Below are positions 9,901-17,762 of a DNA stretch of 37,985 bases, piece by piece. How positions within the stretch are numbered: the first letter of the stretch is position 1; each line of letters opens with the position of its first letter. The translations under genes and the position numbers were made by a program. The notes under the pieces are model-generated. The model searched no databases and was not told the DNA's origin. It saw nothing but the letters and a program-made list of their open reading frames with translations. The DNA comes from an uncultured Bacteroidales bacterium (GTDB taxonomy: Bacteria; Bacteroidota; Bacteroidia; Bacteroidales; UBA932): the NCBI GenBank assembly GCA_947302175.1, contig CAMYVB010000018.1:1-37985 (forward strand). The letters run 5' to 3'.

Positions 9901-10237
9901 CGCTCCCTGGCTCCACATGATCGACCTGCGTATCGCCGAGGACTTCGCCTTCAAGGTTGGCAACACCACTCACAACTTCCAGCTCAGCGCCTCCATCGAC
10001 AACTTCGGCAACCTCCTGAACTCCAGCTGGGGCACCCGCAAGATGTCCGTCTACCAGACTTCCCTGAACGGCACCATCGCTCCTCTCAAGTATGAGGGCA
10101 TCAACGGCGACGGCGTCCCTTACTTCTCCATGGTCAAGGTTGGCGACGCTTATCCCACCCAGAACTACACCAAGACCTACAGCGTGTACTCCGAGTGCTG
10201 GCAGATCCTCTTCGGTATCAAGTACTTCTTCAACTAA
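6953..10237 (+). CDS. Oar-like TonB-dependent outer-membrane receptor (first paralogue)
   Basis: 1094 residues. A Sec signal peptide ends near residue 23 (MLAFVVNGYAQ). Residues about 27-115 are a carboxypeptidase-like regulatory domain (SMAGRISDESGEPLTGAAVV, GEGYYTIEGM). The plug domain follows, with SNFTVDGANLNNNFGL and the Oar-type signature GGGINAITKSGTNTWKG, then a long beta-barrel ending GIKYFFN. Oar-like receptors are TonB-dependent transporters that usually lack a SusD partner; in Myxococcus Oar has been linked to protein transport. The gene is a single unit with its own promoter and a strong terminator. Codon use is very biased (AAC, TTC, CTC and TCC dominate), as in highly expressed outer-membrane proteins. 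Its ligand is not visible; location beside a nuclease cluster suggests, but does not show, a related role. Confidence 0.9.
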   Translation: MKKLFKLALSVMAMLAFVVNGYAQFTTSSMAGRISDESGEPLTGAAVVAVHTPSGTQYYAVANGEGYYTIEGMRPGGPYEITISFVGCNTLVIKDVTLKLSETYSQNAVMRTSETLDEVVVTANASKFSNEKTGASTNVSNREMMNLPNSSHDIQTIAKLSPYSNGMSFAGSDGRSTNFTVDGANLNNNFGLSSSLPGGGTPISLDAIEEIQMVVAPFDVRQSNFVGGGINAITKSGTNTWKGTAYMNYTNQNFRGNKINGEDLGDRKAESNAIYGATIGGPIVKNKLFFFANFEMQKKPEQTIKYQPSAEKQAVLQQIKDKLINDYGYDPGSYTDFPGGTDNMKILARLDWNITDAHHLALRYNLTNNQYWYAPNGNSCDDNFRNKGFNRSSEQAHPFSNNMYSQMNNVMSVSAELNSRFSEKVSNRFLATYTDINDQRGSNSSAFPHVDIMDNADYSSGNFIPYTSFGYELFTWNNGVKNKQISVQDNVNIYAGAHTIVLGGSYEYMDARNSYMRNGTGYYRFASVEDFLNGNTPLSFCLTYGYEGNANPAGEVEYHQTALYAQDDWKITKNFKLTYGVRAEMILFDESSIATNPNIAALNFGGHHIDTGKWPDTRVQISPRVGFNWDVVGDKSFVVRGGTGLFQGRLPLVFFTNMPQNSGMIQAGWNQSASFKNGVLTYDPTVKANLDKLVEGGKIITDINKIQEMFGLPQSASAESAGLGGQNYIAGVDPEFRMPQIWKTSIAFDWQLPVDFPFTITAEGIYNKTLWGIMMKDWGLNEYMLDQSRFEGPDNRINYTASGAKLHNGKHAYVMTNTNEGWGYTANVTVTAEPVKNLTLMAAYTRTESKELSGMPGSAANSVYTGIPTVSGPNFTGLQRSQYVLPDKVIASVGYFLPFKFFHGKGLHLNVFYTGSSSYGNSFIYTNDMNGDGNATDLIYIPKTADEIAFKTPEDRDAFWTFVNNDSYLSSHKGQYAEAYSARAPWLHMIDLRIAEDFAFKVGNTTHNFQLSASIDNFGNLLNSSWGTRKMSVYQTSLNGTIAPLKYEGINGDGVPYFSMVKVGDAYPTQNYTKTYSVYSECWQILFGIKYFFN
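7643..7673 (+). repeat. 31-base block identical to 11085-11115 (receptor paralogues)
   Basis: The bases encoding NAITKSGTNT are identical in both receptor genes over 31 positions, in the same orientation and homologous position. This marks duplication with either strong codon selection or gene conversion. Confidence 0.85.
7796..7826 (+). repeat. 31-base block identical to 11238-11268 (receptor paralogues)
   Basis: The bases encoding PIVKNKLFFF are identical in both receptor genes over 31 positions, again at homologous positions. Confidence 0.85.
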
Positions 10238-10261
10238 TCTGAAGATCTCTAGATATCCCTT

Positions 10262-10297
10262 TTCGGGCGACCCATTGTGGGCCGCCCGAATTTTTTT
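10262..10297 (+). terminator. Rho-independent terminator after the first receptor
   Basis: Stem arms TTCGGGCG (10262-10269) and CGCCCGAA (10283-10290) are extended by CCCA/TGGG inside, with one mismatch between them. A run of seven T (10291-10297) follows. Confidence 0.85.
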
Positions 10298-10316
10298 ATC
10301 AGACTCTCAAAATCCG

Positions 10317-10347
10317 TTGACGAAGTTTCAAAAAAAAAGTAAATTTG
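10317..10347 (+). promoter_or_regulatory. Bacteroidota-type promoter for the second receptor and its lipoprotein
   Basis: A -33 box TTG (10317-10319), 20 bases of spacing, and a perfect -7 box TAAATTTG (10340-10347). The ATG is 38 bases past the -7 box. Confidence 0.7.
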
Positions 10348-10385
10348 CAATCTCGAACAATAGTCTTAATCCAGTTTAACACTAT

Positions 10386-13300
10386 ATGACAAAATCTCTT
10401 AGAAGACTCCTGCTGTCAGTCGTCGCGCTGATTGCGGGCACCTGCGCATTCGCCCAGGTCACCACGTCCTCCCTTGCCGGCCGCGTCGCCGACTCCCAGG
10501 GAGAAGCCATTCCGGGAGCCACCGTCGTCGCGGTGCACACCCCTTCCGGCACCCAGTACTTCGGCCTTACCAACGGTGAAGGCCGCTTCAACATCCAGGG
10601 TATGCGCTCCGGCGGTCCCTACGAGGTTGAAGTAAGCTGCCTCGGCTATCGCAAGGTCACCTACACCGACGTGACTCTCCAGCTCGCCGAAGTTTACTCC
10701 CTCAACGCTTCGCTTCCCGACGACAGCGAGCTTCTGAGCGAAGCCATCGTCATCTCCGAAGGAGTCTCCAAATTCTCCAACGAGAAGACCGGCGCCGCCA
10801 CCAACATCTCCAGCCAGCAGATCGTCAGCCTGCCTACGGTCAGTCGCAATCTCACCGACCTCACCCGCCTGTCTCCTTACGGCGGTAACGGCATGACCTT
10901 CATGGGCTCCGACGACCGCACCTCGAACTTCACCATCGACGGAGCGAACTTCAACGACAACTTCGGTCTTTCCGGCAAGCTCCCCGGCGGCGGCAACCCC
11001 GTCTCCATGGACGCCATCGAAGAGCTCCAGGTCGTGATCAGCCCCTATGACGTCCGCCAGACCAACTTCATCGGCGGCGGCGTGAACGCCATCACCAAGT
11101 CCGGTACCAACACCTTCAAGGGCAGCGCCTACGTCTATCACCGCAACGAGCGCCTCCGCGGCAACACCATCAACGGCGTCGAGCTCGGCGACCGTCCCGA
11201 GGAGCGCACTACGACCTACGGCTTCACCCTCGGCGGACCCATCGTGAAGAACAAGCTCTTCTTCTTCGTCAACTTCGAGTACATCCCCCATCCCGAGATG
11301 ACCAACGACTGGCAGCCTTCCACCGACGGCGTTGCCGACCCCGCCCGTTACATCTCCCGCACCACCGTCTCCGACATGCAGATGGTCCGCGATTACGTGA
11401 AGGAAAAGTACGGTTACGAGACCGGCGGCTGGAACTTCGCCGGCAACGAGTCCAACATCAAGGCCCTCGCCCGTATAGACTGGAACATTTCCGATCAGCA
11501 CAAGCTCGCCTTCCGTTACAACTACACCAACGACAAGGCCTGTAACTACACCAACGCCAAGTCCTCCGACTGCGGTCAGCGCACCACCTTCGACCGTCTT
11601 TCGCAGTACTCAATGTCCTTCCAGAACTCGTTCTACACCATGAACAACCTGGTCCACTCCTTCTCCCTGGACCTGAACAGCCGTCTGTCGGACACCATGA
11701 GCAACCAGTTCCTCGCAACCTTCTCCAAGCTCGACACCACCCGCGGCGCCCCTTCGGAGTACTTCCCCTTCATCGACATCCTCGACGGCACTGGCACCAT
11801 CACTCCCTACATGTCCCTCGGTTACGAGCTCTTCACCTGGAGGAACGGCTACCACAACAACGTCTTCAACCTCAAGGACGACTTCACCGCCTATCTCGGC
11901 AATCACAAGCTTACCGCCGGCCTTGCCTACGAGTACCAGATGGCCGACAACTCCTACCTTCGCAACGGTACGGGCTACTATCGCTACAACTCCCTCCAGG
12001 ACTTCATGACCGGCGCCGCTCCCGAGACCGTCTGCTTCACCTACGGCTACGAGAACCTCATGCGTGACGATCCTGCAAGCCGCGTCATGTACCATAAGGC
12101 CAGCCTCTATGCCCAGGACGAGTGGGATGTCACCGAGCGCTTCAAGCTGACCGCCGGCGTGCGTATAGACGACTTCATCTTCGATAATAGCAACCTTATC
12201 ACCAATAAGGCCGTCTATGAGCTCGAGTATCCCGATGCCAACGGCAATATCCGTCACATCGACACCGGCTACTGGCCCAAGCCCGTCCCCCTGTTCTCTC
12301 CCCGTGTAGGCTTCTCCTGGGATGTCCTCGGCGACAAGAGCCTTAAGATTCGCGGCGGCAGCGGTATTTTCACCGGCCACACACCTCTGGTGTTCCTCAC
12401 CAATATGCCTTCCAACTCTTCGATGAACCAGTACAACGGCATCATCACCACTACCTACCAGAACGGCATCGCCACTCCCAACCCGCTTCTGGATCAGTTT
12501 GCAGGCGACCTGATTACCGACTACGAGGCCATGCGTAAGAAGTGGGCCGACCTCGGTTATCCCACTGAGATCTCCGCCGAAGACGGCAAGATCCCCAGCA
12601 AGCTCGCCGCAGTGGATCCCAACTTCAAGATGCCCCAGGTCTGGAAGACGTCGCTTGCCATCGACTACGCCTTCCCGACCCCCTTCCCCTTCACCGTCAC
12701 CCTCGAAGGCATGTTCAACCAGAACATCAACGCCTCCACGATGCAGGATTGGAACATGATCCCCGTCAACGGCTTCGCCCGTTTCAACGGTCCTGACAAC
12801 CGTCCCGTCTATCCCCGGAACTACAAGTACACCTCTTCCCCCGCCTATGTGCTGACCAACACCAATCTTGGTTACACCTGGTCCGGCAACATAACGGTGA
12901 ACATGACTCCCGTCGAGGGCCTCAGCCTGATGGCTGCCTACACCCACGTGGACGCAAGGGAAATCACTTCGCTCCCCGGCAGCGACCCTGCATCCATCTT
13001 CAACTATGTGCCCACGGTCGCAGGTCCCAACTACACCACCCTGCACCCTGCAGCCGAGCTCACTCCCGACCGCGTAGTCGCTTCCGCCACCCATCACGAC
13101 AAGAGCGGCAACCACTTCAGCTTCATCTACGAAGCCTGGAGGGGTGGCTACAAGTACTCCTACCTCCTGACGAACGACATGAACGGCGACAACTACAACT
13201 ACGACTCCCTCTACATCCCCACCGATGAGGAAGTTACCACCAACCAGTTCCGTTTCGCCTCTCCTGACGATGCCGAAAGGTTCCTCAGCTTCGTCCACAA

Positions 13301-13676
13301 GGATGCCTATCTTTCCAAGCATCAGGGTCAGTATGCCGAAGGCTACAGCGTCTACAACCCCTGGGTCCACCGCCTCGACTTCAGCTACAAGCACGACTTC
13401 CGTATCAAGGTCGGCAGCTGCACCAACACCCTGCAGCTCAATTTCGACGTCAAGAACATCCTCAACCTCTTCAACACCAGCTGGGGTGTGAGCAAATACA
13501 TGAACCCCGATCTCGACAGCGGCCGCATCCTCACTTACGACGGCGTGGATGCCGACGGTTATCCCGTATTCTCCACACCCAAGGCGGTCAGCGGCAAGAC
13601 CGATATCTGGCAGTACAATCCCAACTACGGCCAGTGCTGGTACGCTTCCATCGGTATCAAATACATGTTCAACTAA
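10386..13676 (+). CDS. Oar-like TonB-dependent outer-membrane receptor (second paralogue)
   Basis: 1096 residues, a tandem paralogue of the receptor just upstream. Signal peptide MTKSLRRLLLSVVALIAGTCAFAQ, carboxypeptidase-like regulatory domain (SLAGRVADSQGEAIPGATVV, GEGRFNIQGM), plug with SNFTIDGANFNDNFGL and GGGVNAITKSGTNTFKG, then a barrel ending GIKYMFN. The N-terminal domain and plug are very close to the first copy, while the barrel differs, for example a shorter strand region near residues 890-920 (ATHHDKSGNHFSF). This suggests a different ligand. The next gene, a lipoprotein, begins 15 bases after the stop with no terminator between, so the two probably form a receptor/lipoprotein pair. 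Codon use is strongly biased, as in the first copy. Confidence 0.9.
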   Translation: MTKSLRRLLLSVVALIAGTCAFAQVTTSSLAGRVADSQGEAIPGATVVAVHTPSGTQYFGLTNGEGRFNIQGMRSGGPYEVEVSCLGYRKVTYTDVTLQLAEVYSLNASLPDDSELLSEAIVISEGVSKFSNEKTGAATNISSQQIVSLPTVSRNLTDLTRLSPYGGNGMTFMGSDDRTSNFTIDGANFNDNFGLSGKLPGGGNPVSMDAIEELQVVISPYDVRQTNFIGGGVNAITKSGTNTFKGSAYVYHRNERLRGNTINGVELGDRPEERTTTYGFTLGGPIVKNKLFFFVNFEYIPHPEMTNDWQPSTDGVADPARYISRTTVSDMQMVRDYVKEKYGYETGGWNFAGNESNIKALARIDWNISDQHKLAFRYNYTNDKACNYTNAKSSDCGQRTTFDRLSQYSMSFQNSFYTMNNLVHSFSLDLNSRLSDTMSNQFLATFSKLDTTRGAPSEYFPFIDILDGTGTITPYMSLGYELFTWRNGYHNNVFNLKDDFTAYLGNHKLTAGLAYEYQMADNSYLRNGTGYYRYNSLQDFMTGAAPETVCFTYGYENLMRDDPASRVMYHKASLYAQDEWDVTERFKLTAGVRIDDFIFDNSNLITNKAVYELEYPDANGNIRHIDTGYWPKPVPLFSPRVGFSWDVLGDKSLKIRGGSGIFTGHTPLVFLTNMPSNSSMNQYNGIITTTYQNGIATPNPLLDQFAGDLITDYEAMRKKWADLGYPTEISAEDGKIPSKLAAVDPNFKMPQVWKTSLAIDYAFPTPFPFTVTLEGMFNQNINASTMQDWNMIPVNGFARFNGPDNRPVYPRNYKYTSSPAYVLTNTNLGYTWSGNITVNMTPVEGLSLMAAYTHVDAREITSLPGSDPASIFNYVPTVAGPNYTTLHPAAELTPDRVVASATHHDKSGNHFSFIYEAWRGGYKYSYLLTNDMNGDNYNYDSLYIPTDEEVTTNQFRFASPDDAERFLSFVHKDAYLSKHQGQYAEGYSVYNPWVHRLDFSYKHDFRIKVGSCTNTLQLNFDVKNILNLFNTSWGVSKYMNPDLDSGRILTYDGVDADGYPVFSTPKAVSGKTDIWQYNPNYGQCWYASIGIKYMFN
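11085..11115 (+). repeat. 31-base block identical to 7643-7673
   Basis: Second copy of the block encoding NAITKSGTNT in the receptor plug domain. Confidence 0.85.
11238..11268 (+). repeat. 31-base block identical to 7796-7826
   Basis: Second copy of the block encoding PIVKNKLFFF. Confidence 0.85.
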
Positions 13677-13691
13677 ACGGCCCTTACGAAT

Positions 13692-15695
13692 ATGAAACTC
13701 AAGAAACTTCTTTTCGCAGCTCTGCTTCCTGTTCTGGCCGTTGCCTGCCAGCAGGCTGAAATAGAAACCCTGTCCAACATCAAGGTCGACGGGACCTACC
13801 TCGCCATAGGCGTTGACGGCGGCTCAGCCACCCTCAACCTCACCACCACCGACGCCTGGAGTATCGATGCAGCCTCCGTCCCCGAGTGGCTCACCATAGT
13901 GCCCATGTCCGGCGCAGCCGGCGAATCTACCGTGACTTTTTCCGCAGCGGGAACCGAAGTTACCAATAACGCCGAGGTCCGCATCCTCTGCGGAGGCCAG
14001 ACCCAGTACATCAACGTCATCCAGTATGCCACTCCCGCCGAGCCCGTCCTCCTGACGGTAAAGGAAGCTCTCGCCCTCATCAAGAAAGTCGACAAGGGCG
14101 ACGGCCAGTCCTACAACGTGGACGGCACATACTACGTCACCGGCAAGGTTTGCCAGATAGACGAAATAAGCCTCCAGTACGGCAACGCCACGTACTATCT
14201 TTCCGACGACGGAACCAAGGGCGGCGACGTCCTTCAGGTCTACCGCGGTTTCTGGCTTGACGGAGCGAAGTTCACCAAGGGCGACGAGCTCGCCGTAGGC
14301 GACGAGCTGACAATCCTGACTTCCCTGATGAGCTACAAGGGCACTCCCGAGACAGTGCAGAACACCGCTAAGGTCGTCTCCATCAAGAAGTCCCTCATCT
14401 CCGTCACTCCTGACGTTTTCGATGTCACCAAGGACGAAGGTGTCGTAGTTGCCAAAGTAGTTTACAAAGGCGACAACTTCGACTTCAGCACCGATTCCGA
14501 CTGGCTCGCAGTTACCGATGTCAAGAAGGTCAAGGACACCACTGAGGTGAGCATACGCTATGCAGCCAACGAATCCGACGCCCGCACCGGTGTCATTACA
14601 ATGTCTTCTACAGGCGAAGTCGGCACTTCCCAGGTCACCGTGACCATACGCCAGGCTGCAGGTTTTGCCGCATTCCCCCTGCCCTACGACGAGACCTTCC
14701 TCGCCGGTGACGGCTCATGGGTCGCCACAGACGTAGTCCCCGTCGAAGGCGTCGCAAGCATCTGGGTCAACGACAGCAAGTACGGCATGAAGGCCACCTC
14801 CACCAAGGCAGTCGCCTCTCAGGCCGACCTCGTGAGTCCTCTGATCGACCTTTCCGGCGTCAGCTCCGCTGTCCTCAGCTTCGAGCACGTCCAGCGCTTC
14901 TGCGGCAATCCTTCCGCCGAGCTCAAGCTCTTCGTCAGCACCGACAATGCCGAGACCTGGACAGAAGTCCTCATCCCCAACTATTCCCCCGGCAATAACT
15001 GGACTTACGTTCCTTCCGGCGAAATCAGCCTCAAGCCTTTCGCCGGCAAGCTCGTCAACATCAAGTTCCAGTACAAGTCCACTGAGAAGAACTACGGCAC
15101 TTGGGAAATAAAGAACCTCAAGATCGTGGAAGGCGTGGCCAAGATTGAAAACGTCGCTTCCCTGATTGACGGCACCGTCACTGACGAGACAGAGTGGAGC
15201 GGCACCTTCACCAACGCAGTCGTGACCTATGTCAACGGCAACAACGCCTTCATCGAAGACGCCACCGGCGGCATACAGCTCTACAAGAAGGATCACGGCC
15301 TGACCGCAGGCCAGGTCATCAGCGGCGAAGTCTCCGGCAAGGTAAAGCTCTACAACGGCTTTGCCGAGCTCACCGACCTCGATGTCTCCAAGGCCACCGT
15401 CACTGCCGGCGATGTCCCTGCACCCACGGTCCTCACCCTTGCATCCCTGCTCGACAGCTATCTGAGGTACCAGAACTGCCAGGTCAAGCTCGAAGGCGTC
15501 ACTTTCGACACCGCCATTACGAAGTCCAACCGCAACGGCGTCATCTCCCAGAACGGTGCCACCGTGGCAGCCTACGCCCAGGTGAAGAACACCCTCGAGA
15601 TGTCCGGTACCGGCAACCTCGTTTGCTGGCCCACCCGTTATAACGCGAATCTTCAGGTCGGCGTCTGGGATAATTCTCACTTCACCGTCAAGTAG
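13692..15695 (+). CDS. Multidomain surface lipoprotein: two BACON domains, OB-fold-like domain, jelly-roll and DUF5689-like C-terminus
   Basis: 667 residues. The lipoprotein signal ends LAVAC with the lipidated cysteine at 19. By eye the domains are: BACON (about 25-110; WSIDAASVPEWLTIVPMSGAAG), an OB-fold-like domain (117-232; YYVTGKVCQIDEI, GNATYYLSDDG, MSYKGTPETV), a second BACON (235-322; FSTDSDWLAVTDV), a jelly-roll/choice-of-anchor-J-like domain (327-480; YDETFLAGDGSW, LVSPLIDLSGV), and a C-terminal part (487-667) laid out like DUF5689 (NAFIEDATGGIQLY, then CQVKLEGVTF). BACON domains are commonly found in extracellular Bacteroidota proteins. Fifteen bases after a receptor and before a terminator, it takes the position SusD has after SusC. 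Ligand binding on the cell surface is inferred; the OB-type domains make nucleic acid one candidate. No enzyme motif seen. Confidence 0.82.
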   Translation: MKLKKLLFAALLPVLAVACQQAEIETLSNIKVDGTYLAIGVDGGSATLNLTTTDAWSIDAASVPEWLTIVPMSGAAGESTVTFSAAGTEVTNNAEVRILCGGQTQYINVIQYATPAEPVLLTVKEALALIKKVDKGDGQSYNVDGTYYVTGKVCQIDEISLQYGNATYYLSDDGTKGGDVLQVYRGFWLDGAKFTKGDELAVGDELTILTSLMSYKGTPETVQNTAKVVSIKKSLISVTPDVFDVTKDEGVVVAKVVYKGDNFDFSTDSDWLAVTDVKKVKDTTEVSIRYAANESDARTGVITMSSTGEVGTSQVTVTIRQAAGFAAFPLPYDETFLAGDGSWVATDVVPVEGVASIWVNDSKYGMKATSTKAVASQADLVSPLIDLSGVSSAVLSFEHVQRFCGNPSAELKLFVSTDNAETWTEVLIPNYSPGNNWTYVPSGEISLKPFAGKLVNIKFQYKSTEKNYGTWEIKNLKIVEGVAKIENVASLIDGTVTDETEWSGTFTNAVVTYVNGNNAFIEDATGGIQLYKKDHGLTAGQVISGEVSGKVKLYNGFAELTDLDVSKATVTAGDVPAPTVLTLASLLDSYLRYQNCQVKLEGVTFDTAITKSNRNGVISQNGATVAAYAQVKNTLEMSGTGNLVCWPTRYNANLQVGVWDNSHFTVK

Positions 15696-15716
15696 CTTCT
15701 GTTCAAGACAATACCG

Positions 15717-15753
15717 ATTCAGGGCGCCCCGGCCGGGACGCCCTGAATTTTTT
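15717..15753 (+). terminator. Rho-independent terminator ending the second receptor operon
   Basis: A 10-base stem ATTCAGGGCG (15717-15726) / CGCCCTGAAT (15739-15748) with GC-rich interior, then a T run to 15753. It separates the second receptor/lipoprotein pair from the six-gene operon downstream. Confidence 0.88.
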
Positions 15754-15796
15754 GTAATACAACGCCAAATGTTTACTGAAATTTGGAAAAAATGTG

Positions 15797-15804
15797 TACA
15801 TTTG
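15797..15804 (+). promoter_or_regulatory. -7 box of the promoter for the six-gene nuclease/receptor operon
   Basis: TACATTTG is a perfect TAnnTTTG. The -33 region is weak (TTTA at 15772-15775, about 21 bases upstream). The first ATG is 47 bases after the box. The preceding terminator supports an independent start here. Confidence 0.5.
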
Positions 15805-15851
15805 TTATTCAAGGCTAAAACTACGATCAAACGACAATAATTTCATACCAA

Positions 15852-17756
15852 ATGACAACACTTAAACACATCCTCAGCGCTCTTTCAGCTGCGATCCTCC
15901 TGGTTTTCGCCGGCTGTCAGACCCCTGAGCCGGATCTCAGTTTCCCTACGATTTCCGTCCAGGGGACGGGAGCTGTCTCCCTGGAGAAGGCCGCGACTTC
16001 GTTCCCCGTCCTGCTCATGTCCAACAGGCCCTGGAAGGCGACCAGCGACGTCCCGTGGATCGCTTTCGATCCTGATTCCGGACGTGGCGGCACCGAAGCC
16101 CAGACCGTCACCGTGACCGTCCTGGAAAACACCAGTTACGACCGCACGGCCACGATTACCTTCGACTGCGTCTATGACAGCCGCTCCATTGCCGTGTCCC
16201 AGACCGGCACAGGCCGTCCCGAAGATTTCATGATTTATTTCAACGACTTCGACAAGGCCGCAGCCACCCAGTCTTACGGCACCTCCGGAACCGCTTGGCC
16301 CTATCTCGACCAGTTCGATGGCTGGAAGAACGAGCTCGGCGTCGGCATCGAGGGCATGACCTATGCCTTCAGCAATGTCTCCGCCCGCAACAATTCCAAC
16401 TCCAACGGCACTTATTCCGACTACGCAGGCTCCGGCCTTAACAACCTCCTCTTCTCGACCAACGGCTATATCGCTGTGAAGAACCTCAGCCTCGGCTCCT
16501 TCAAGAACTTCAAGCTCACCTTCGGCACCGAGAAGTACGACGCCAACAACAAGACCGCTCTCTTCGATCCTGCAGAGCTGCCCTTCTATGTAAGCGCGGA
16601 CGCCCAGAAGTGGGTACCCCTCACCTATGAGTACAAGGGCACGGCGGCAGGTCGCTGGAACATCGCGGAGGCTGTTTTCTCAGTCCCTGAAGAAGTCACG
16701 ACCCTCAGCCTCTACGTCACTGCCAAGCTCAGCGGCGCTTACCGTCTCGACGACCTTAAGCTCGAGGTCAACGAAGAGGCCGGCACAGTCCTCGACTTCA
16801 GCCAGGGTACTGAAATCGACACCGGCGGCGGCCAGGGCGGCGGTGGCGGCGACACCCCTTCGGGCGGCAGCGGCTCCGGCACTCTCAGCGATCCCTACAA
16901 CCCCGCAGGCGCGGCAGCCGCAGTTGCGAACCTCACCTGGACCAGCAACACCGACTACCAGAAGACCGAAAAGGTCTACGTCAAGGGTAAGATATCCCGC
17001 ATCGCCAACAACGGCACCTTCGGCCAGAGCGGCACTTACGGCAACGCCAGCTTCTACATCAGCGCCGACGGCACCGAGAACGGCGAGTTCTACGTGTTCC
17101 GCACCCTCTACTTCGGCGGCGAGAAATACACTTCCGGCATCGATATCAAGATTGGTGACGAAGTCGTCGTCTACGGCGCCCTGATGAACTACCGTGGCAA
17201 TACCCCCGAGACCGTGGCAGGCGAGTGCCAGATGTACTCCATCAACGGCGCTACTTCCGGTGACGGCGGCAGCAACCCCGGCGGCGGTGACAACCCCGGC
17301 GGCGGCGGAGACAATCCCGGCGGTGGCGTCAATCCTCCCACCGGAGATTCTGTCACCTGGACTATCGGTGCCGCCAACCAGACATGGACGGCTGCCACCG
17401 ATCCCACCTACGGCGCAGGCTTCAGCGCCACCGAAAACGGCCTCACAATCGGTTACTACAAGCACAAATCCTCTTCCACCGCAGTTGCGGCCCAGTCCGA
17501 CCATATCCGCATCTACAAGGGTTCCCACCTTTCCATCAAGATGGAAGGCAAGACCATTACCGGCGTAGTCATCACATGCAAGCCCCAGTCCGGCACTTCC
17601 AAGTACTGCTGGGACATGCCCGTTGCCGACGGCTCCACGGCAAAGGCGGATGAAAGCAAGCTTACCGTCACCTGGACCGGCAGCGCAAGCAGCTTCGAAG
17701 CCGACGCCACCAACGGCCAGATTCGTGCAACCGCAATTCAAGTCTTCTACAAGTAG
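15852..17756 (+). CDS. Modular surface lipoprotein: BACON, jelly-roll, OB-fold-like and C-terminal beta domains joined by Gly-rich linkers
   Basis: 634 residues. Lipoprotein signal LLVFAGC with cysteine at 22. A BACON domain covers about 30-118 (NRPWKATSDVPWIAF, ending IAVSQTGTG). A jelly-roll region of about 120-320 follows (FNDFDKAAATQSYG, RLDDLKLEV). A Gly-rich linker (325-343) leads to an OB-fold-like domain (about 345-470; VYVKGKISRIANNG, NASFYISADG, GDEVVVYGALMNYRGN) closely like the one in the previous lipoprotein. A second linker of GGGDNP-type units (472-495) leads to a C-terminal domain of about 140 residues (FSATENGLTIGYYKHKSSS) common on Bacteroidota lipoproteins. It is first in the operon, six bases before the nuclease gene. 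It probably binds substrate at the surface. No catalytic motif is seen and I do not assign a function. Confidence 0.8.
   Translation: MTTLKHILSALSAAILLVFAGCQTPEPDLSFPTISVQGTGAVSLEKAATSFPVLLMSNRPWKATSDVPWIAFDPDSGRGGTEAQTVTVTVLENTSYDRTATITFDCVYDSRSIAVSQTGTGRPEDFMIYFNDFDKAAATQSYGTSGTAWPYLDQFDGWKNELGVGIEGMTYAFSNVSARNNSNSNGTYSDYAGSGLNNLLFSTNGYIAVKNLSLGSFKNFKLTFGTEKYDANNKTALFDPAELPFYVSADAQKWVPLTYEYKGTAAGRWNIAEAVFSVPEEVTTLSLYVTAKLSGAYRLDDLKLEVNEEAGTVLDFSQGTEIDTGGGQGGGGGDTPSGGSGSGTLSDPYNPAGAAAAVANLTWTSNTDYQKTEKVYVKGKISRIANNGTFGQSGTYGNASFYISADGTENGEFYVFRTLYFGGEKYTSGIDIKIGDEVVVYGALMNYRGNTPETVAGECQMYSINGATSGDGGSNPGGGDNPGGGGDNPGGGVNPPTGDSVTWTIGAANQTWTAATDPTYGAGFSATENGLTIGYYKHKSSSTAVAAQSDHIRIYKGSHLSIKMEGKTITGVVITCKPQSGTSKYCWDMPVADGSTAKADESKLTVTWTGSASSFEADATNGQIRATAIQVFYK
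17265..17336 (+). repeat. Short in-frame repeat encoding a Gly/Asn/Pro linker
   Basis: About four imperfect copies of a 15-21-base unit encode GGSNP, GGGDNP, GGGGDNP and GGGVNP. The segment lies between the OB-like domain and the C-terminal domain and could vary in copy number by slippage. Confidence 0.7.
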
Positions 17757-17762
17757 TTTGTA

